Of a stretch of DNA of 29,872 bases, positions 7,541-17,973 are shown one piece after another. The DNA comes from Actinomycetes bacterium (GTDB lineage Bacteria; Actinomycetota; Thermoleophilia; Solirubrobacterales; 70-9), in NCBI GenBank assembly GCA_023436605.1, contig JAEZIQ010000154.1, positions 1 to 29,872 on the forward strand. The letters are read 5' to 3'. Below the pieces are notes generated by a model, which saw nothing but the letters and a program-made list of their open reading frames with translations, was not told the origin of the DNA and ran no database searches. How positions within the stretch are numbered: the stretch's first letter is position 1; every line of letters starts with the position of its first letter. The translations under genes and the position numbers were made by a program.

Positions 7541-9660
7541 TTGTCGGGGGTGAATGCCCGGGTGGAGCGGGCCATGCCAAGCATCTGCTCGTTATCGAGG
7601 GTCAGCAGCAACGAGTTGCTGATCCAGTACACGTTGTCGCCGTCGGTCCAGGAAATCAGCCGGATGCGGTCACCCTCGGCGTAAACCTGGAACTTGCGGT
7701 CGTCCATCTCGATTTCTTCGTGTGGTGCCTCGAGGATCGGCGGATCGGTCCAGCCGCGAATGCCCTGAAGGCCGAAGTAGTGCGTACCGTCATCCTTGAG
7801 CAGGGAAAGCACAATCCGGAAGGCACCATAGACGTTCTTGTCGGGGTCGCGCGTGTGGTAGACCCGACTCTGGTCGGTTTCGTAGACCGCCCCCTCCGGG
7901 ATCCGCTTCGGATAGAAGACCGGGAAGTCGGTACGGGTGATCTGCTCATCCAGAGCCACAGCCTCTGAAAGTCCGGCGTCGGCCGCGTCGACTAGCCCGT
8001 CGTTCTCCTTCGAGGGAATCTCGGTGGTCGAGCTCTCCTTCGGCTTCTTCCCGTTCTTCGCCTTCTTCCTGGCCTTGTTCTTTGCTCCGTCGCCCTGGTT
8101 CAGGGTGCCGACCGGACCGGGCTCGTCTTCGAAGCCGAGGAACTTGTTGACCGCCCCCTCAATCTCGGTCGGGGTCGCCTCGACGTAGGAAACGCCGTCC
8201 CGCATGGTGAAGGTCGAGGGGAAGGAGATTTCGGTGACGTTCGCGCCCTGCGAGTCGACCAGCAGACCGATCAGTTCGAGGACTTCATCGCTGCCGCTGA
8301 TATCCGAGCGGGTGTTTTCCGAGAAGGCTTTGAGCAGCTCCTTGCGGCGACTGTAGACCTCGCCGAGAGTGAGACGGTTGCGCACCTCGCCGACCAGGTC
8401 CTGCTGACGGGCCGCTCTGACCAGATCGGAGTCGGTGTGGCGGTAGCGCGCGAAGTCGAGTGCGTCGTAGCCGCAGAGCTTCTGGTAACCGGCTTCGATG
8501 TCGATCGTCGCGTACTGCTCCTCGAATGAGACTGTGGAGTTGTCGTTGAAGTAGTGACGGTCGACGTCGACGTATACGCAGCCGATCGCGTCGATGACAT
8601 CAGCAAAACCCTGGAAGTCGACGTTCACGACATGGTTGATCTCCAGACCCGTCAGTTCCTTGATCGTCTGAAGGGTCAACTTGACGCCTCCGTAACTGAA
8701 CGCAGCGTTGAACTTGTCGGCTCCATAGCCCGGAATGTCCACGTAAAGATCGCGGGGAATCGAAAGCATCGCGATCTGGCCGGAATCGGGGTCGAGACGA
8801 AGGAGCATCGCGGTATCGGATCGGCCGGGATCACCCTCAACGGTTCCCCCGCCGGTGCGGATGTCAGACCCGATGATCGCAATCGTCTGCGGACCCCCGT
8901 TGCTTTCCGGCAGCACATTCTTGAGCTGCTTGTCCAGGGCGTCGTCGTGGAGACCATCAGCGATGTCATCGACGATGTTCATCACCGAAGCCTGGGTGGC
9001 TGTTGCGAACGATCCGATGATGATCAGGACCGCGAGCATGAAGCGCCACCAGTAGCGGGGGCGCTTCGCAGGCTGTTCGAAATCGCCGCTGGACGGCGGC
9101 CGGGGCGGATCCCAGGCTTTGCCCGTCCGGCGGGAATACTCGATCGCGTCGTGGGCCTGACTGCGGGCGGTGGCCTGGAGCACGGCAGTCTGTTCGGCGG
9201 TGATGCCGGTCTCCGAGGGAGCTTCCCACTCACTGGTTCCGGTGAGCGGTTCCTCAGCCGTGTAAGGCTCTTCGCCGGTGTAGGGCTCTTCGCCGGTCAG
9301 CGGCGGTTCGCCGGCCGCCGCTCCGACATCTCCGGTGGAAGGAACTGCGCCCTCATCGGTGCCGGCCGGGGGTTCCGCAGCGGGTGGTCCCTGCTTCTCC
9401 GGTGGCTGGACTCCGGAACCAACCTGCGGTTCATCGGTGACGCTTTCGGAGCTCTCCAGCAGGGCCGCCCGGAAGACCGGATCGAGGTCGGGTACATCGC
9501 CCTCCTCGACCCGGGCCTCGAAGGCGAAAAGTTCTTCAGTCGGAGGCTCGACATACTCTCCGGCGGGAGCGACATCGGGAGTTTCCGCACTATCGAAGGA
9601 TTCGTCCTCGACCGGGCGGTCGTCCCTCACTTCGAATTCGTCGTCGCGTTCGTCGGTCAC
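7537..9660 (-). CDS. LytR-CpsA-Psr (LCP) family cell-wall polymer transferase with long acidic N-terminus
   Basis: LCP proteins move undecaprenyl-linked glycopolymers onto peptidoglycan outside the membrane. Residues 1-200 are acidic, Pro/Gly-rich and probably disordered in the cytoplasm, with a short tandem repeat GEEPYT-GEEPYT-AEEPLT at about 123-140. One transmembrane helix follows (about 205-224). The LCP domain (about 258-510) has GSDIR, GRSDT, SIPRDLYV, KFNAAFSYGG and FARYRHTDSDLVRAARQQ, which hold the Arg and Asp residues for pyrophosphate and metal binding. A Lys-rich linker (525-541) leads to a second extracellular domain of about 135 residues that I do not recognise. At 707 residues it is longer than typical LCPs. 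The GTG start at 9660 has GGAGGGGG at good spacing and lies 4 nt after the peptidase stop. Confidence 0.92.
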   Translation of the reverse strand: MTDERDDEFEVRDDRPVEDESFDSAETPDVAPAGEYVEPPTEELFAFEARVEEGDVPDLDPVFRAALLESSESVTDEPQVGSGVQPPEKQGPPAAEPPAGTDEGAVPSTGDVGAAAGEPPLTGEEPYTGEEPYTAEEPLTGTSEWEAPSETGITAEQTAVLQATARSQAHDAIEYSRRTGKAWDPPRPPSSGDFEQPAKRPRYWWRFMLAVLIIIGSFATATQASVMNIVDDIADGLHDDALDKQLKNVLPESNGGPQTIAIIGSDIRTGGGTVEGDPGRSDTAMLLRLDPDSGQIAMLSIPRDLYVDIPGYGADKFNAAFSYGGVKLTLQTIKELTGLEINHVVNVDFQGFADVIDAIGCVYVDVDRHYFNDNSTVSFEEQYATIDIEAGYQKLCGYDALDFARYRHTDSDLVRAARQQDLVGEVRNRLTLGEVYSRRKELLKAFSENTRSDISGSDEVLELIGLLVDSQGANVTEISFPSTFTMRDGVSYVEATPTEIEGAVNKFLGFEDEPGPVGTLNQGDGAKNKARKKAKNGKKPKESSTTEIPSKENDGLVDAADAGLSEAVALDEQITRTDFPVFYPKRIPEGAVYETDQSRVYHTRDPDKNVYGAFRIVLSLLKDDGTHYFGLQGIRGWTDPPILEAPHEEIEMDDRKFQVYAEGDRIRLISWTDGDNVYWISNSLLLTLDNEQMLGMARSTRAFTPDK

Positions 9661-9664
9661 CGGT

Positions 9665-10804
9665 TCACCCCCTCCCGGCCGACTTCTCGAGGAACCCGCG
9701 GAGCGCGGAGCGATAGGCGATCAGGGATGAAATCGAAACCCACTCGTCGGGACCGTGATGACCGGCCCCAACCGGACCGAACTCGACCGCGGGAATACCC
9801 GCCCTGATGAACGAGACGGCATCCGAAGCCCCGTCCCGGCCGACCGAAAGTGAAGGCCCCTCGTGATGGTCCGAAGCTGACGACGTGAGCGCCTGGAGCC
9901 AGGGGGAATCGGTACCGCCTCCACTTACGGGCGGTAGTTCCATGATCGTCTGCATGCTGGCAGGCCCGAGACCCGAGATCTGATCGCGGATCTGTGCCGG
10001 GTCCTGATGAGGCAGGTAGCGGATGTCTACGTCTATCGCGCAAGAATCGGGAACCTTGTTGAGCGCGTCGCCACCCCAAATCCGGCCAAGATTTATGGAC
10101 GGGCGGTCGAAGAGCTCGGAGCTTTCTCTCGCAAAGGGTAGTGATTCGACGCCCCGGAACATGTCCACGGCCCGCAAGACCGCGTTGTCACCGAGCCAGG
10201 GGGTCGATCCATGGGCGGCGCGACCCGATACGGTCAGGCGCAGAGCCAGGACTCCCTTGGCGGCGACTCCGACGTGCATGTCGGTCGGTTCGCCGGTGAT
10301 CGCGAAGTCTCCGGCCAGTCCCATTCCTCCGGTGAGCGGCTCGCCCCCATTCATGGTTGGGGTCGGCATCGAGGGGTCCCTTACGAGGTAGTTGCTGCCC
10401 CGGTTCTCGGCCTCCTCGGATTCCTCGTCGGAAACGATCGCCAGAACCGTCCGAACCCCGGACAGTGGGTCATCTTCCGTCGGCAGCGCGAGCATCATCG
10501 CGGCCAGAGCCGCCTTCATGTCATAAGCGCCGCGGCCGATCAGGCGATCACCCTCGATCCGGGCCTCGAACTGTCCCGGCTCGGCCGGCACCACGTCAAT
10601 GTGCCCGTGGAAGATCACAGTGGGATCCGACGGATCGCCATGCGAAGCGGTGATCACAGGCAACCCGCGGCAGGTTCCCTGGTTCGTCTCCACGCCCCGG
10701 CTGTCGAGCCACCCCTTGATGAAACCGGCAGCCTCGTGCACCCCGTCCTCCGACGAAGTGTCATAACCAATCAGTTGCTCCGCCAGGGCGAGCAGATCGT
10801 CCAT
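9665..10804 (-). CDS. M20 family zinc peptidase/deacylase (ArgE/DapE/ACY1-like)
   Basis: The family hydrolyses amide bonds of N-acyl amino acids or dipeptides with a two-zinc centre. The 379-residue protein keeps the full ligand set: FHGHID (H68, D70), GRGAYDMK (D95), SDEES (catalytic Glu about E127 plus a ligand Glu), ITGEPTD (E172) and the late His in GAGHHGPDEW. A dimerisation domain starts near AAHGSTPWLGDNAV (197-210). Start choice: a GTG at 10846 gives 14 more residues but lies in an intergenic repeat. The ATG at 10804 has TATCAT six nt upstream and looks leaderless. The substrate is unknown. Its place at the head of an envelope-sugar operon may be coincidental or may point to peptidoglycan peptide trimming. 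DapE is possible but not provable here. Confidence 0.85.
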   Translation of the reverse strand: MDDLLALAEQLIGYDTSSEDGVHEAAGFIKGWLDSRGVETNQGTCRGLPVITASHGDPSDPTVIFHGHIDVVPAEPGQFEARIEGDRLIGRGAYDMKAALAAMMLALPTEDDPLSGVRTVLAIVSDEESEEAENRGSNYLVRDPSMPTPTMNGGEPLTGGMGLAGDFAITGEPTDMHVGVAAKGVLALRLTVSGRAAHGSTPWLGDNAVLRAVDMFRGVESLPFARESSELFDRPSINLGRIWGGDALNKVPDSCAIDVDIRYLPHQDPAQIRDQISGLGPASMQTIMELPPVSGGGTDSPWLQALTSSASDHHEGPSLSVGRDGASDAVSFIRAGIPAVEFGPVGAGHHGPDEWVSISSLIAYRSALRGFLEKSAGRG

Positions 10805-10810
10805 CGCGAC

Positions 10811-10816
10811 ATGATA
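10811..10816 (-). promoter_or_regulatory. Candidate -10 box of a leaderless promoter for the envelope-sugar operon
   Basis: TATCAT on the minus strand is followed by GTCGCG and then the ATG at 10804. The 6-nt spacing would start the transcript at the ATG itself. No clear -35 was found. The operon lies behind at least two candidate terminators of the ATP synthase operon, so it needs its own promoter. Confidence 0.45.
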
Positions 10817-10857
10817 AGTCGGGCAGGGCCCAACCCGCCCTCCCACCCGGGAATCAC

Positions 10858-10902
10858 CGAGATCCGAGAAACTGCCGCTATACGGCGGAAAGTCGGATCT
10901 CG
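10858..10902. repeat. 45-nt palindromic element, copy 1
   Basis: The outer arms CGAGATCCGA and TCGGATCTCG pair perfectly over 10 bp. After an internal loop, GCCG-CTATA-CGGC forms the tip. It has the same length, the same outer arms (allowing for small changes) and the same AAAGTCGGA right shoulder as the element at 25635-25679. It lies upstream of the M20 peptidase gene. Confidence 0.65.
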
Positions 10903-10928
10903 CCGCAGACTTTCGGGTAGCCGCGGGG

Positions 10929-10946
10929 CCGGGGAGGCGTCCCCGG
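10929..10946. repeat. 7-bp GC hairpin
   Basis: CCGGGGA (10929-10935) and TCCCCGG (10940-10946) flank a GGCG loop. It could help to end ATP synthase operon transcripts or be part of the intergenic repeat array. There is no T tract on either side. Confidence 0.4.
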
Positions 10947-11024
10947 GAGACTCAGGACGAGCGAGCCAAAGGCGAGCGATTGCCGCGTCCCGGCGATGGC
11001 TGCCCGATTCCGCGCCGGACCAAG

Positions 11025-11072
11025 CCCCTCCCAACCATCAATTGGTTCCAGTGGGAGGGGGGAGGGGCGGGT
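11025..11072. repeat. A-rich-loop hairpin family, copy D, downstream of atpC
   Basis: CCCCTCCCA (11025-11033) pairs with TGGGAGGGG (11052-11060), with an inner AACCA/TGGTT stem. On the minus strand the order is ACCCGCC, a C-rich arm, an A-rich loop ending GATGGT, and a TGGG-rich arm. This is the architecture of the copies at 2022-2074, 19652-19700 and 28278-28320, though the arm sequence has diverged. Confidence 0.5.
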
Positions 11073-11079
11073 TGAAATC

Positions 11080-11104
11080 GGAGGCGGAGCGAAGCTCGCC
11101 GACT
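11080..11104 (-). terminator. atpC 3' tail hairpin (25-nt sequence shared with 28328-28352)
   Basis: This 25-nt stretch begins 5 nt after the atpC stop. On the minus strand GGCGAGC-TTC-GCTCCGCC folds into a 7-bp stem with one bulged base. The sequence is identical base for base to the one just after the DUF1385 stop. Its position right after two operon-final stop codons suggests termination or 3'-end protection. Confidence 0.55.
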
Positions 11105-11109
11105 GCAGC

Positions 11110-11520
11110 TTAGGCCGCGATTTTCAGGAAGGCTTCGACGCGCTCGAGGTCGCGTTCGGCGACTTCGCGGGCGGCTTCGCCCGTGGAGTCGTCGGCGATG
11201 CGGGCTTCAGCATCAGCCTTCTGCTCTTCGAGGGCGGCCGTGTCGAGGTTCTTCGGCTCGATCGCTTCCTCGAGCAGGAGCTGGGCATGGTTGGCGAAGA
11301 CCTGGACCATGCCGTGCGACTGGGCCCACTCCCGGGTCTCCGAATCGGAGATCTTGAGTCGGAGCAGGGTCGGCTTGAGCGCGGCGAGGACCGGCACGTG
11401 GCGCGCCAGGATGCCGATCTCGCCGGTGACGGTCCGGGTGGAGAGCTGGACCACCTCGCCGTTGAAGACCTCACCCTCAGGGGTGAGGACCTCAACCGTG
11501 AATGTGTTTTCGCCGGCCAA
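11110..11520 (-). CDS. atpC: F1F0 ATP synthase epsilon subunit
   Basis: The 136-residue protein has the epsilon fold: an N-terminal beta-sandwich (FTVEVLTPEGEVFNGEVVQL, GEIGILARHVPVLAAL) and a C-terminal helical hairpin rich in Glu, Ala and Arg (about 90-136). In the complex it sits on the gamma stalk and can brake ATP hydrolysis. It starts with TTG at 11520, preceded by AGGA at rather short spacing, 13 nt after the atpD stop. It is the last gene of the operon and is followed at once by a hairpin tail. Confidence 0.95.
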   Translation of the reverse strand: MAGENTFTVEVLTPEGEVFNGEVVQLSTRTVTGEIGILARHVPVLAALKPTLLRLKISDSETREWAQSHGMVQVFANHAQLLLEEAIEPKNLDTAALEEQKADAEARIADDSTGEAAREVAERDLERVEAFLKIAA

Positions 11521-11533
11521 TTCCTGGAAGCCC

Positions 11534-12952
<1,419 letters not shown>

Positions 12953-12985
12953 ATCTCCAGTTCCAGTTTCAGTCGGTGACGTCGC

Positions 12986-13906
12986 TTAGCCGAGCGCCTC
13001 CGCGCCGCCTACGACTTCCAGGATTTCCTGTGTGATCTCGGCCTGACGGACCCGGTTCATCTCCAGGGTCAGGTCGTCGATCATGGTTTCCGCGTTCTCG
13101 GCCGCGCTGCGCATGGCCGTCATCCGTGCCCCGAGTTCGGACGCTGCCGACTCGAGAAGGTTGCGGTAAAGCGAAGTGTTCACATAGTCGGGAATGACCG
13201 TGGCGAGGAGCTCCTCGGCTTCCGGCTCGTATTCCCAGGAGGCGCGGCTGTGCGCTTCGGCCAGCTCGCCGCCTACCTCTTCCCCACCCTCGTCCTCGGC
13301 GCCTGCGCCGATCACTTCCGCCTCCTGGACGGGAAGCAGGATCAACCGCTGGACATGCTGGGTGAGGGGTGAGACGTAACGGTTGTAGATGACTTCGACC
13401 CGGTCGACTTCACCGTCGACGTAGGCGGAAGCCAGGGCCTCGCCGATCTCGCGGGCATCCGAGAAGGCGGGACGGTCAGTGAAACCGGTCCAGGACTTCT
13501 GCGGCTCGGCCTTGCGGAAGGTAAGGGCGCCATCGCCCCGGCGTCCGACCGCGTAGAAGACGGTCTCGATGCCTTCGGACTTCAGTTCGTCGCGACGGTT
13601 GAGGCCGTCGCGAAGAATGTTGGCGTTGAAAGCGCCGGCCAGTCCCCGGTCGCCGGTTACCAGGAGCAGCGCGACACGCTTCACGTCTTCCCGCTGCTCG
13701 AGGATCGGCACCTGTGAGACCGAACCGGCCTGTTCGGCGGCGCGCTGAGTCATGCGCCGCATCGCCTGGGCGTACGGACGCAGATGCTCGATCCGCATCT
13801 CCGCCCGACGCAGCCGGGCGGCAGCCACCATTTCCATCGCGCGCGTGATCTGGCGGATGTTCTTGACGCTGGTGATCTGGTTTGTGACTTCTTTGCGGTT
13901 GGCCAT
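12986..13906 (-). CDS. atpG: F1F0 ATP synthase gamma subunit (rotor stalk)
   Basis: The 306-residue protein forms the central shaft that turns inside alpha3beta3. The N-terminal helix ITSVKNIRQITRAMEMVAA and C-terminal helix EMNRVRQAEITQEILEVVGG are the conserved coiled-coil pair. VTGDRGLAGAFN is the usual motif near residue 85. Between the conserved LLPV and WEYEPEAEELL there is an acidic insertion of roughly 15-20 residues (GAGAEDEGGEEVGG) compared with the E. coli protein. The ATG has AAGGGA upstream. It lies 42 nt after the atpA stop. Confidence 0.97.
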   Translation of the reverse strand: MANRKEVTNQITSVKNIRQITRAMEMVAAARLRRAEMRIEHLRPYAQAMRRMTQRAAEQAGSVSQVPILEQREDVKRVALLLVTGDRGLAGAFNANILRDGLNRRDELKSEGIETVFYAVGRRGDGALTFRKAEPQKSWTGFTDRPAFSDAREIGEALASAYVDGEVDRVEVIYNRYVSPLTQHVQRLILLPVQEAEVIGAGAEDEGGEEVGGELAEAHSRASWEYEPEAEELLATVIPDYVNTSLYRNLLESAASELGARMTAMRSAAENAETMIDDLTLEMNRVRQAEITQEILEVVGGAEALG

Positions 13907-13948
13907 TCAGGTTCCCTTGCCTTGCGGCAGGTAGAGGTCAGTTACTGC

Positions 13949-15583
<1,635 letters not shown>

Positions 15584-15600
15584 CTCGGTCTAAGTCCTCC

Positions 15601-16134
15601 TTAGCCCGCCTGAGCCACGCTCTGGCGGAGTTTCTCCAAGTTGTTGCGAATGCTGCTGTCGAGAACCATGTTCCCGACCTGAAGTACGAGCCCGCCGATG
15701 ATCGACTCATCGACGCGGCTGGTCAGGTCCACCTGCTTGCCGGTCTGTTTCTCGACCGCGCCGGCGACTTCCTGGGCGACTGCCGGATCGAGCTGAACCG
15801 CACTGGTGACGGTGACTTCGATCCTGTTGTTTTCCTTCTTCCATAGCTCATCGAAGCGGCGCCGGATACGGAAGATTGCCGGCATCCGGTGTTTCTCGAT
15901 GAGCAGTTCGAGGAAGTTGCGAACCTCGGGGTTGGCCCCCTCGACAGCCCTGTTCAGTCCGTCCAGTTTCTCCTGTGAGGAGAAGGACGGGCTGAAGAAG
16001 AAGACCGCAAGTTCACGGTTGCCTTCCAGGGCATCGCTGAACTGCGCAAGCTGAGCCTGCGTTTCGTCCAGCGCGCCCTTCTCCTTGGCTACGCCAAAGA
16101 GGGACTCGGCATATACCCGAGCCAGTTCTTCCAT
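15601..16134 (-). CDS. atpH: F1F0 ATP synthase delta subunit
   Basis: This is the peripheral-stalk subunit (OSCP homologue) joining alpha to the b subunits. The 177-residue length is normal for a stand-alone delta, unlike the b-delta fusion of mycobacteria. The N-terminal helical bundle begins MEELARVYAESLFGVAKE. The C-terminal domain has VDLTSRVDESIIGGLVLQVG, the usual family signature. Its ATG overlaps the atpF stop by one base (TGATG), so translation is likely coupled. Confidence 0.95.
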   Translation of the reverse strand: MEELARVYAESLFGVAKEKGALDETQAQLAQFSDALEGNRELAVFFFSPSFSSQEKLDGLNRAVEGANPEVRNFLELLIEKHRMPAIFRIRRRFDELWKKENNRIEVTVTSAVQLDPAVAQEVAGAVEKQTGKQVDLTSRVDESIIGGLVLQVGNMVLDSSIRNNLEKLRQSVAQAG

Positions 16135-16724
16135 CAGTTGTTCCGTTCCTCGCCGGCCAGGGCCGAGAAGTCAACCTCGCGCAGCGCGTCCTCGACCAGC
16201 TCCTTGTGGGCTGCGTCGTCGAGCGACTTGCGGGTGACCTGTTCGGTGGCCAGGATGGTCAGGTTGGCGACTTCCTTGCGGATGTCATCAAGGGCACGAG
16301 ACTTCTCGGCCTCGATGTCCTTGCGGGCGGCCTCGACGAGTTCCTCGCGCTTGGCCTGACCTTCGATGGTCGCCTCCGACTTGGTGTTCTCGGCAGCCTT
16401 GCGGGCCTTGCTGACGATCTCGTCGGCCTGCTCGCGGGCCTCGGTCAGACGCTGGCGGTAATCGGCCAGCAGCTGATCCGACTCTTCCTTCTGCTTTTCG
16501 GCAGCCTCGAGGCTCTCGCGGATGGTTGCCGCGCGCTTGTCGAGGGCTTCACCGATCTTCGGGAAGGCGAACTTCTTCAGCACCAGGAAAGTGATGCCGA
16601 AGATGAGCAGGGTCCAGATCATCAGACCCAGCTCGGGTGTCACCAGGAAGTTGCCGCCCTCTTCCTCGGCAGCGGCGGCTGCCACCGGCAGCCCAGCCAC
16701 GATATTTGAGAGAACAGGCTCCAT
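16134..16724 (-). CDS. atpF: F1F0 ATP synthase b subunit
   Basis: The 196-residue protein has a short N-terminal segment, one membrane helix (about 33-52, LGLMIWTLLIFGITFLVLKK) and a long charged helix (about 60-190, rich in Glu, Lys, Ala and Arg). That helix forms the dimeric peripheral stalk. Only one b-type gene is present, so the stalk is probably a homodimer. The start is 7 nt after atpE with a poor SD. A run of Ala and acidic residues precedes the membrane helix. Confidence 0.95.
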   Translation of the reverse strand: MEPVLSNIVAGLPVAAAAAEEEGGNFLVTPELGLMIWTLLIFGITFLVLKKFAFPKIGEALDKRAATIRESLEAAEKQKEESDQLLADYRQRLTEAREQADEIVSKARKAAENTKSEATIEGQAKREELVEAARKDIEAEKSRALDDIRKEVANLTILATEQVTRKSLDDAAHKELVEDALREVDFSALAGEERNN

Positions 16725-16731
16725 GGTTGGC

Positions 16732-17001
16732 CTACAGGAAGAACGCGATCAGCGCGAAGATGAAGGTGTAGAAGGCGACAGCCTCGGTCAGAGCGAAGCC
16801 GAGCCAACGGATCGACTGGAGCTCGGAAGCGAGTTCGGGCTGACGCGCAACCGACTCGATTTCCTTACCGAAGATGAAGCCGACGCCGATGCCGGCGCCA
16901 ATCGAACCGAGACCGGCGCCGACGCCGAGGGCGATCGCCTTGCCGGCGTCAGTGACATCGCCGGTGACTTCGGCGAGGGGCACGATGGAACTGGGATCCA
17001 T
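16732..17001 (-). CDS. atpE: F1F0 ATP synthase c subunit (proteolipid ring)
   Basis: The 89-residue hairpin has two membrane helices. Helix 1 holds the glycine-rich GVGAGLGSIGAGIGVGF (26-42), the loop holds RQPE (53-56) and helix 2 holds GFALTEAVAFYTF with the ion-carrying Glu at E73. The Gln and Ser ligands of Na+-type rings are not seen, so proton use is more likely. A good AAGGAG site lies before the ATG, which suits the high copy number needed for this subunit. Confidence 0.97.
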   Translation of the reverse strand: MDPSSIVPLAEVTGDVTDAGKAIALGVGAGLGSIGAGIGVGFIFGKEIESVARQPELASELQSIRWLGFALTEAVAFYTFIFALIAFFL

Positions 17002-17016
17002 TACGGGGACTCCTTT

Positions 17017-17973
17017 TTAGTGGCTTTCGGCGGTTGCTCCGCCGATGTAGATAGCGGTCAGGATGGAAAAGATGAAGGCCTGCAGGGTTGCCACGATGCC
17101 GACCTCGAAGATGTAGAAGGCAAAGGCCATCGGGAAGGTCAGGACGCCGAGCGCGGCGATACCGAGCAGTACGGCCAGGCCGCCGCCCATGAAGAGCAGC
17201 AGGAGGTGGCCGGCGAGGATGTTCGCGAAAAGTCGTACCGAGAGCGAGATCAGTCGCACGAAATGCGAGATCACTTCGATCAGGAAGATCGCCGCCTTGC
17301 CGAAGGGATTCATGTCCTCCAGGCCGGCGGGCAGCCAGCTGGCCAGGTACTTGATCGGACCCTTTGCGATCACGCCTTCGACGTGGTAAGCGATCCAGAC
17401 CATCAGGGTCAGGACCAGCGGAATTGCGATGTTGGCGGTCGCTGCGTAAAGGGCGAAGGACGGAATCTCGATACCGAAGATGTCAACCGGATGAGCGGTG
17501 TTGGTCGGCAGCGGGATGTAGCCGATCATGTTCGAGAAGAAGATGAAGAAGAAAAGTGCGCCGAGGAAGGGGAACCAGCGCCGGGCCAGCTTCTCCTCCG
17601 GGATGTTGTTGCCGGTGATCTCGTTCTTGGTGACGTCGAAAGCCACCTCGATCGCCGTCTGGATGCGGTTCGGCTTCTGCTGCATCTTGTTGGCGATCCA
17701 GAGCATGATGGTGATCGTGAGGACCGCCGCGATGAACAGGTAAAGGACGGCCTTGTTGATCGAGAGATCGATGCCGCCGAGGTTGATGTTGACCCAGGGC
17801 TCGAGCTTGAACTCGTTCTGGGGCTTGAAGTGATCGTTCTTGCCGTCGGAACCGAAGATCAGTCCGAAGGCGATAGCCACCGCCAGCCAGACGCCGAGAC
17901 CGAGGAAGACCTTGGCCTTGGTGCTGAAGCCCGTCTTGGTGTCGGGCATCTGCTCGTGAGTGGCTTCGCTCAT
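17017..17973 (-). CDS. atpB: F1F0 ATP synthase a subunit
   Basis: This membrane stator forms the two proton half-channels. The 318-residue protein is longer than the E. coli one (271) owing to a soluble N-terminus. The essential Arg is in SLSVRLFANILAGH (about R247). IPSFALYAATANIAIPLVL and FFFIFFSNMIGYIPLP are typical family helices. The ATG overlaps the upstream AtpI-like stop by one base (TGATG). Confidence 0.96.
   Translation of the reverse strand: MSEATHEQMPDTKTGFSTKAKVFLGLGVWLAVAIAFGLIFGSDGKNDHFKPQNEFKLEPWVNINLGGIDLSINKAVLYLFIAAVLTITIMLWIANKMQQKPNRIQTAIEVAFDVTKNEITGNNIPEEKLARRWFPFLGALFFFIFFSNMIGYIPLPTNTAHPVDIFGIEIPSFALYAATANIAIPLVLTLMVWIAYHVEGVIAKGPIKYLASWLPAGLEDMNPFGKAAIFLIEVISHFVRLISLSVRLFANILAGHLLLLFMGGGLAVLLGIAALGVLTFPMAFAFYIFEVGIVATLQAFIFSILTAIYIGGATAESH

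Larger units (their letters stand above)
10805..11109. other. 305-bp gene-free gap packed with palindromes
   Basis: There is no credible gene between the atpC stop and the M20 peptidase start. Reading on the minus strand, the gap holds in order: the 25-nt tail shared with the DUF1385 gene (11104-11080); hairpin copy D (11072-11025); about 75 nt of unremarkable sequence; a 7-bp CCGGGGA/TCCCCGG hairpin (10946-10929); a 45-nt palindrome (10902-10858); a GC-rich stretch resembling 1989-2010 (about 10850-10818); and a candidate -10 box (10816-10811). Confidence 0.75.

Noticed and set aside
9232..9300. DNA tandem repeat as a mobile or CRISPR-like array
   Set aside because: It is a short in-frame repeat coding GEEPYT-type units in the LCP protein. 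There are no spacers and no constant repeat length.
10805..11109. A small RNA or riboswitch in the 305-bp gap
   Set aside because: The gap is structured, but no known riboswitch or RNA core motif was recognised. The repeats and terminators explain most of it.
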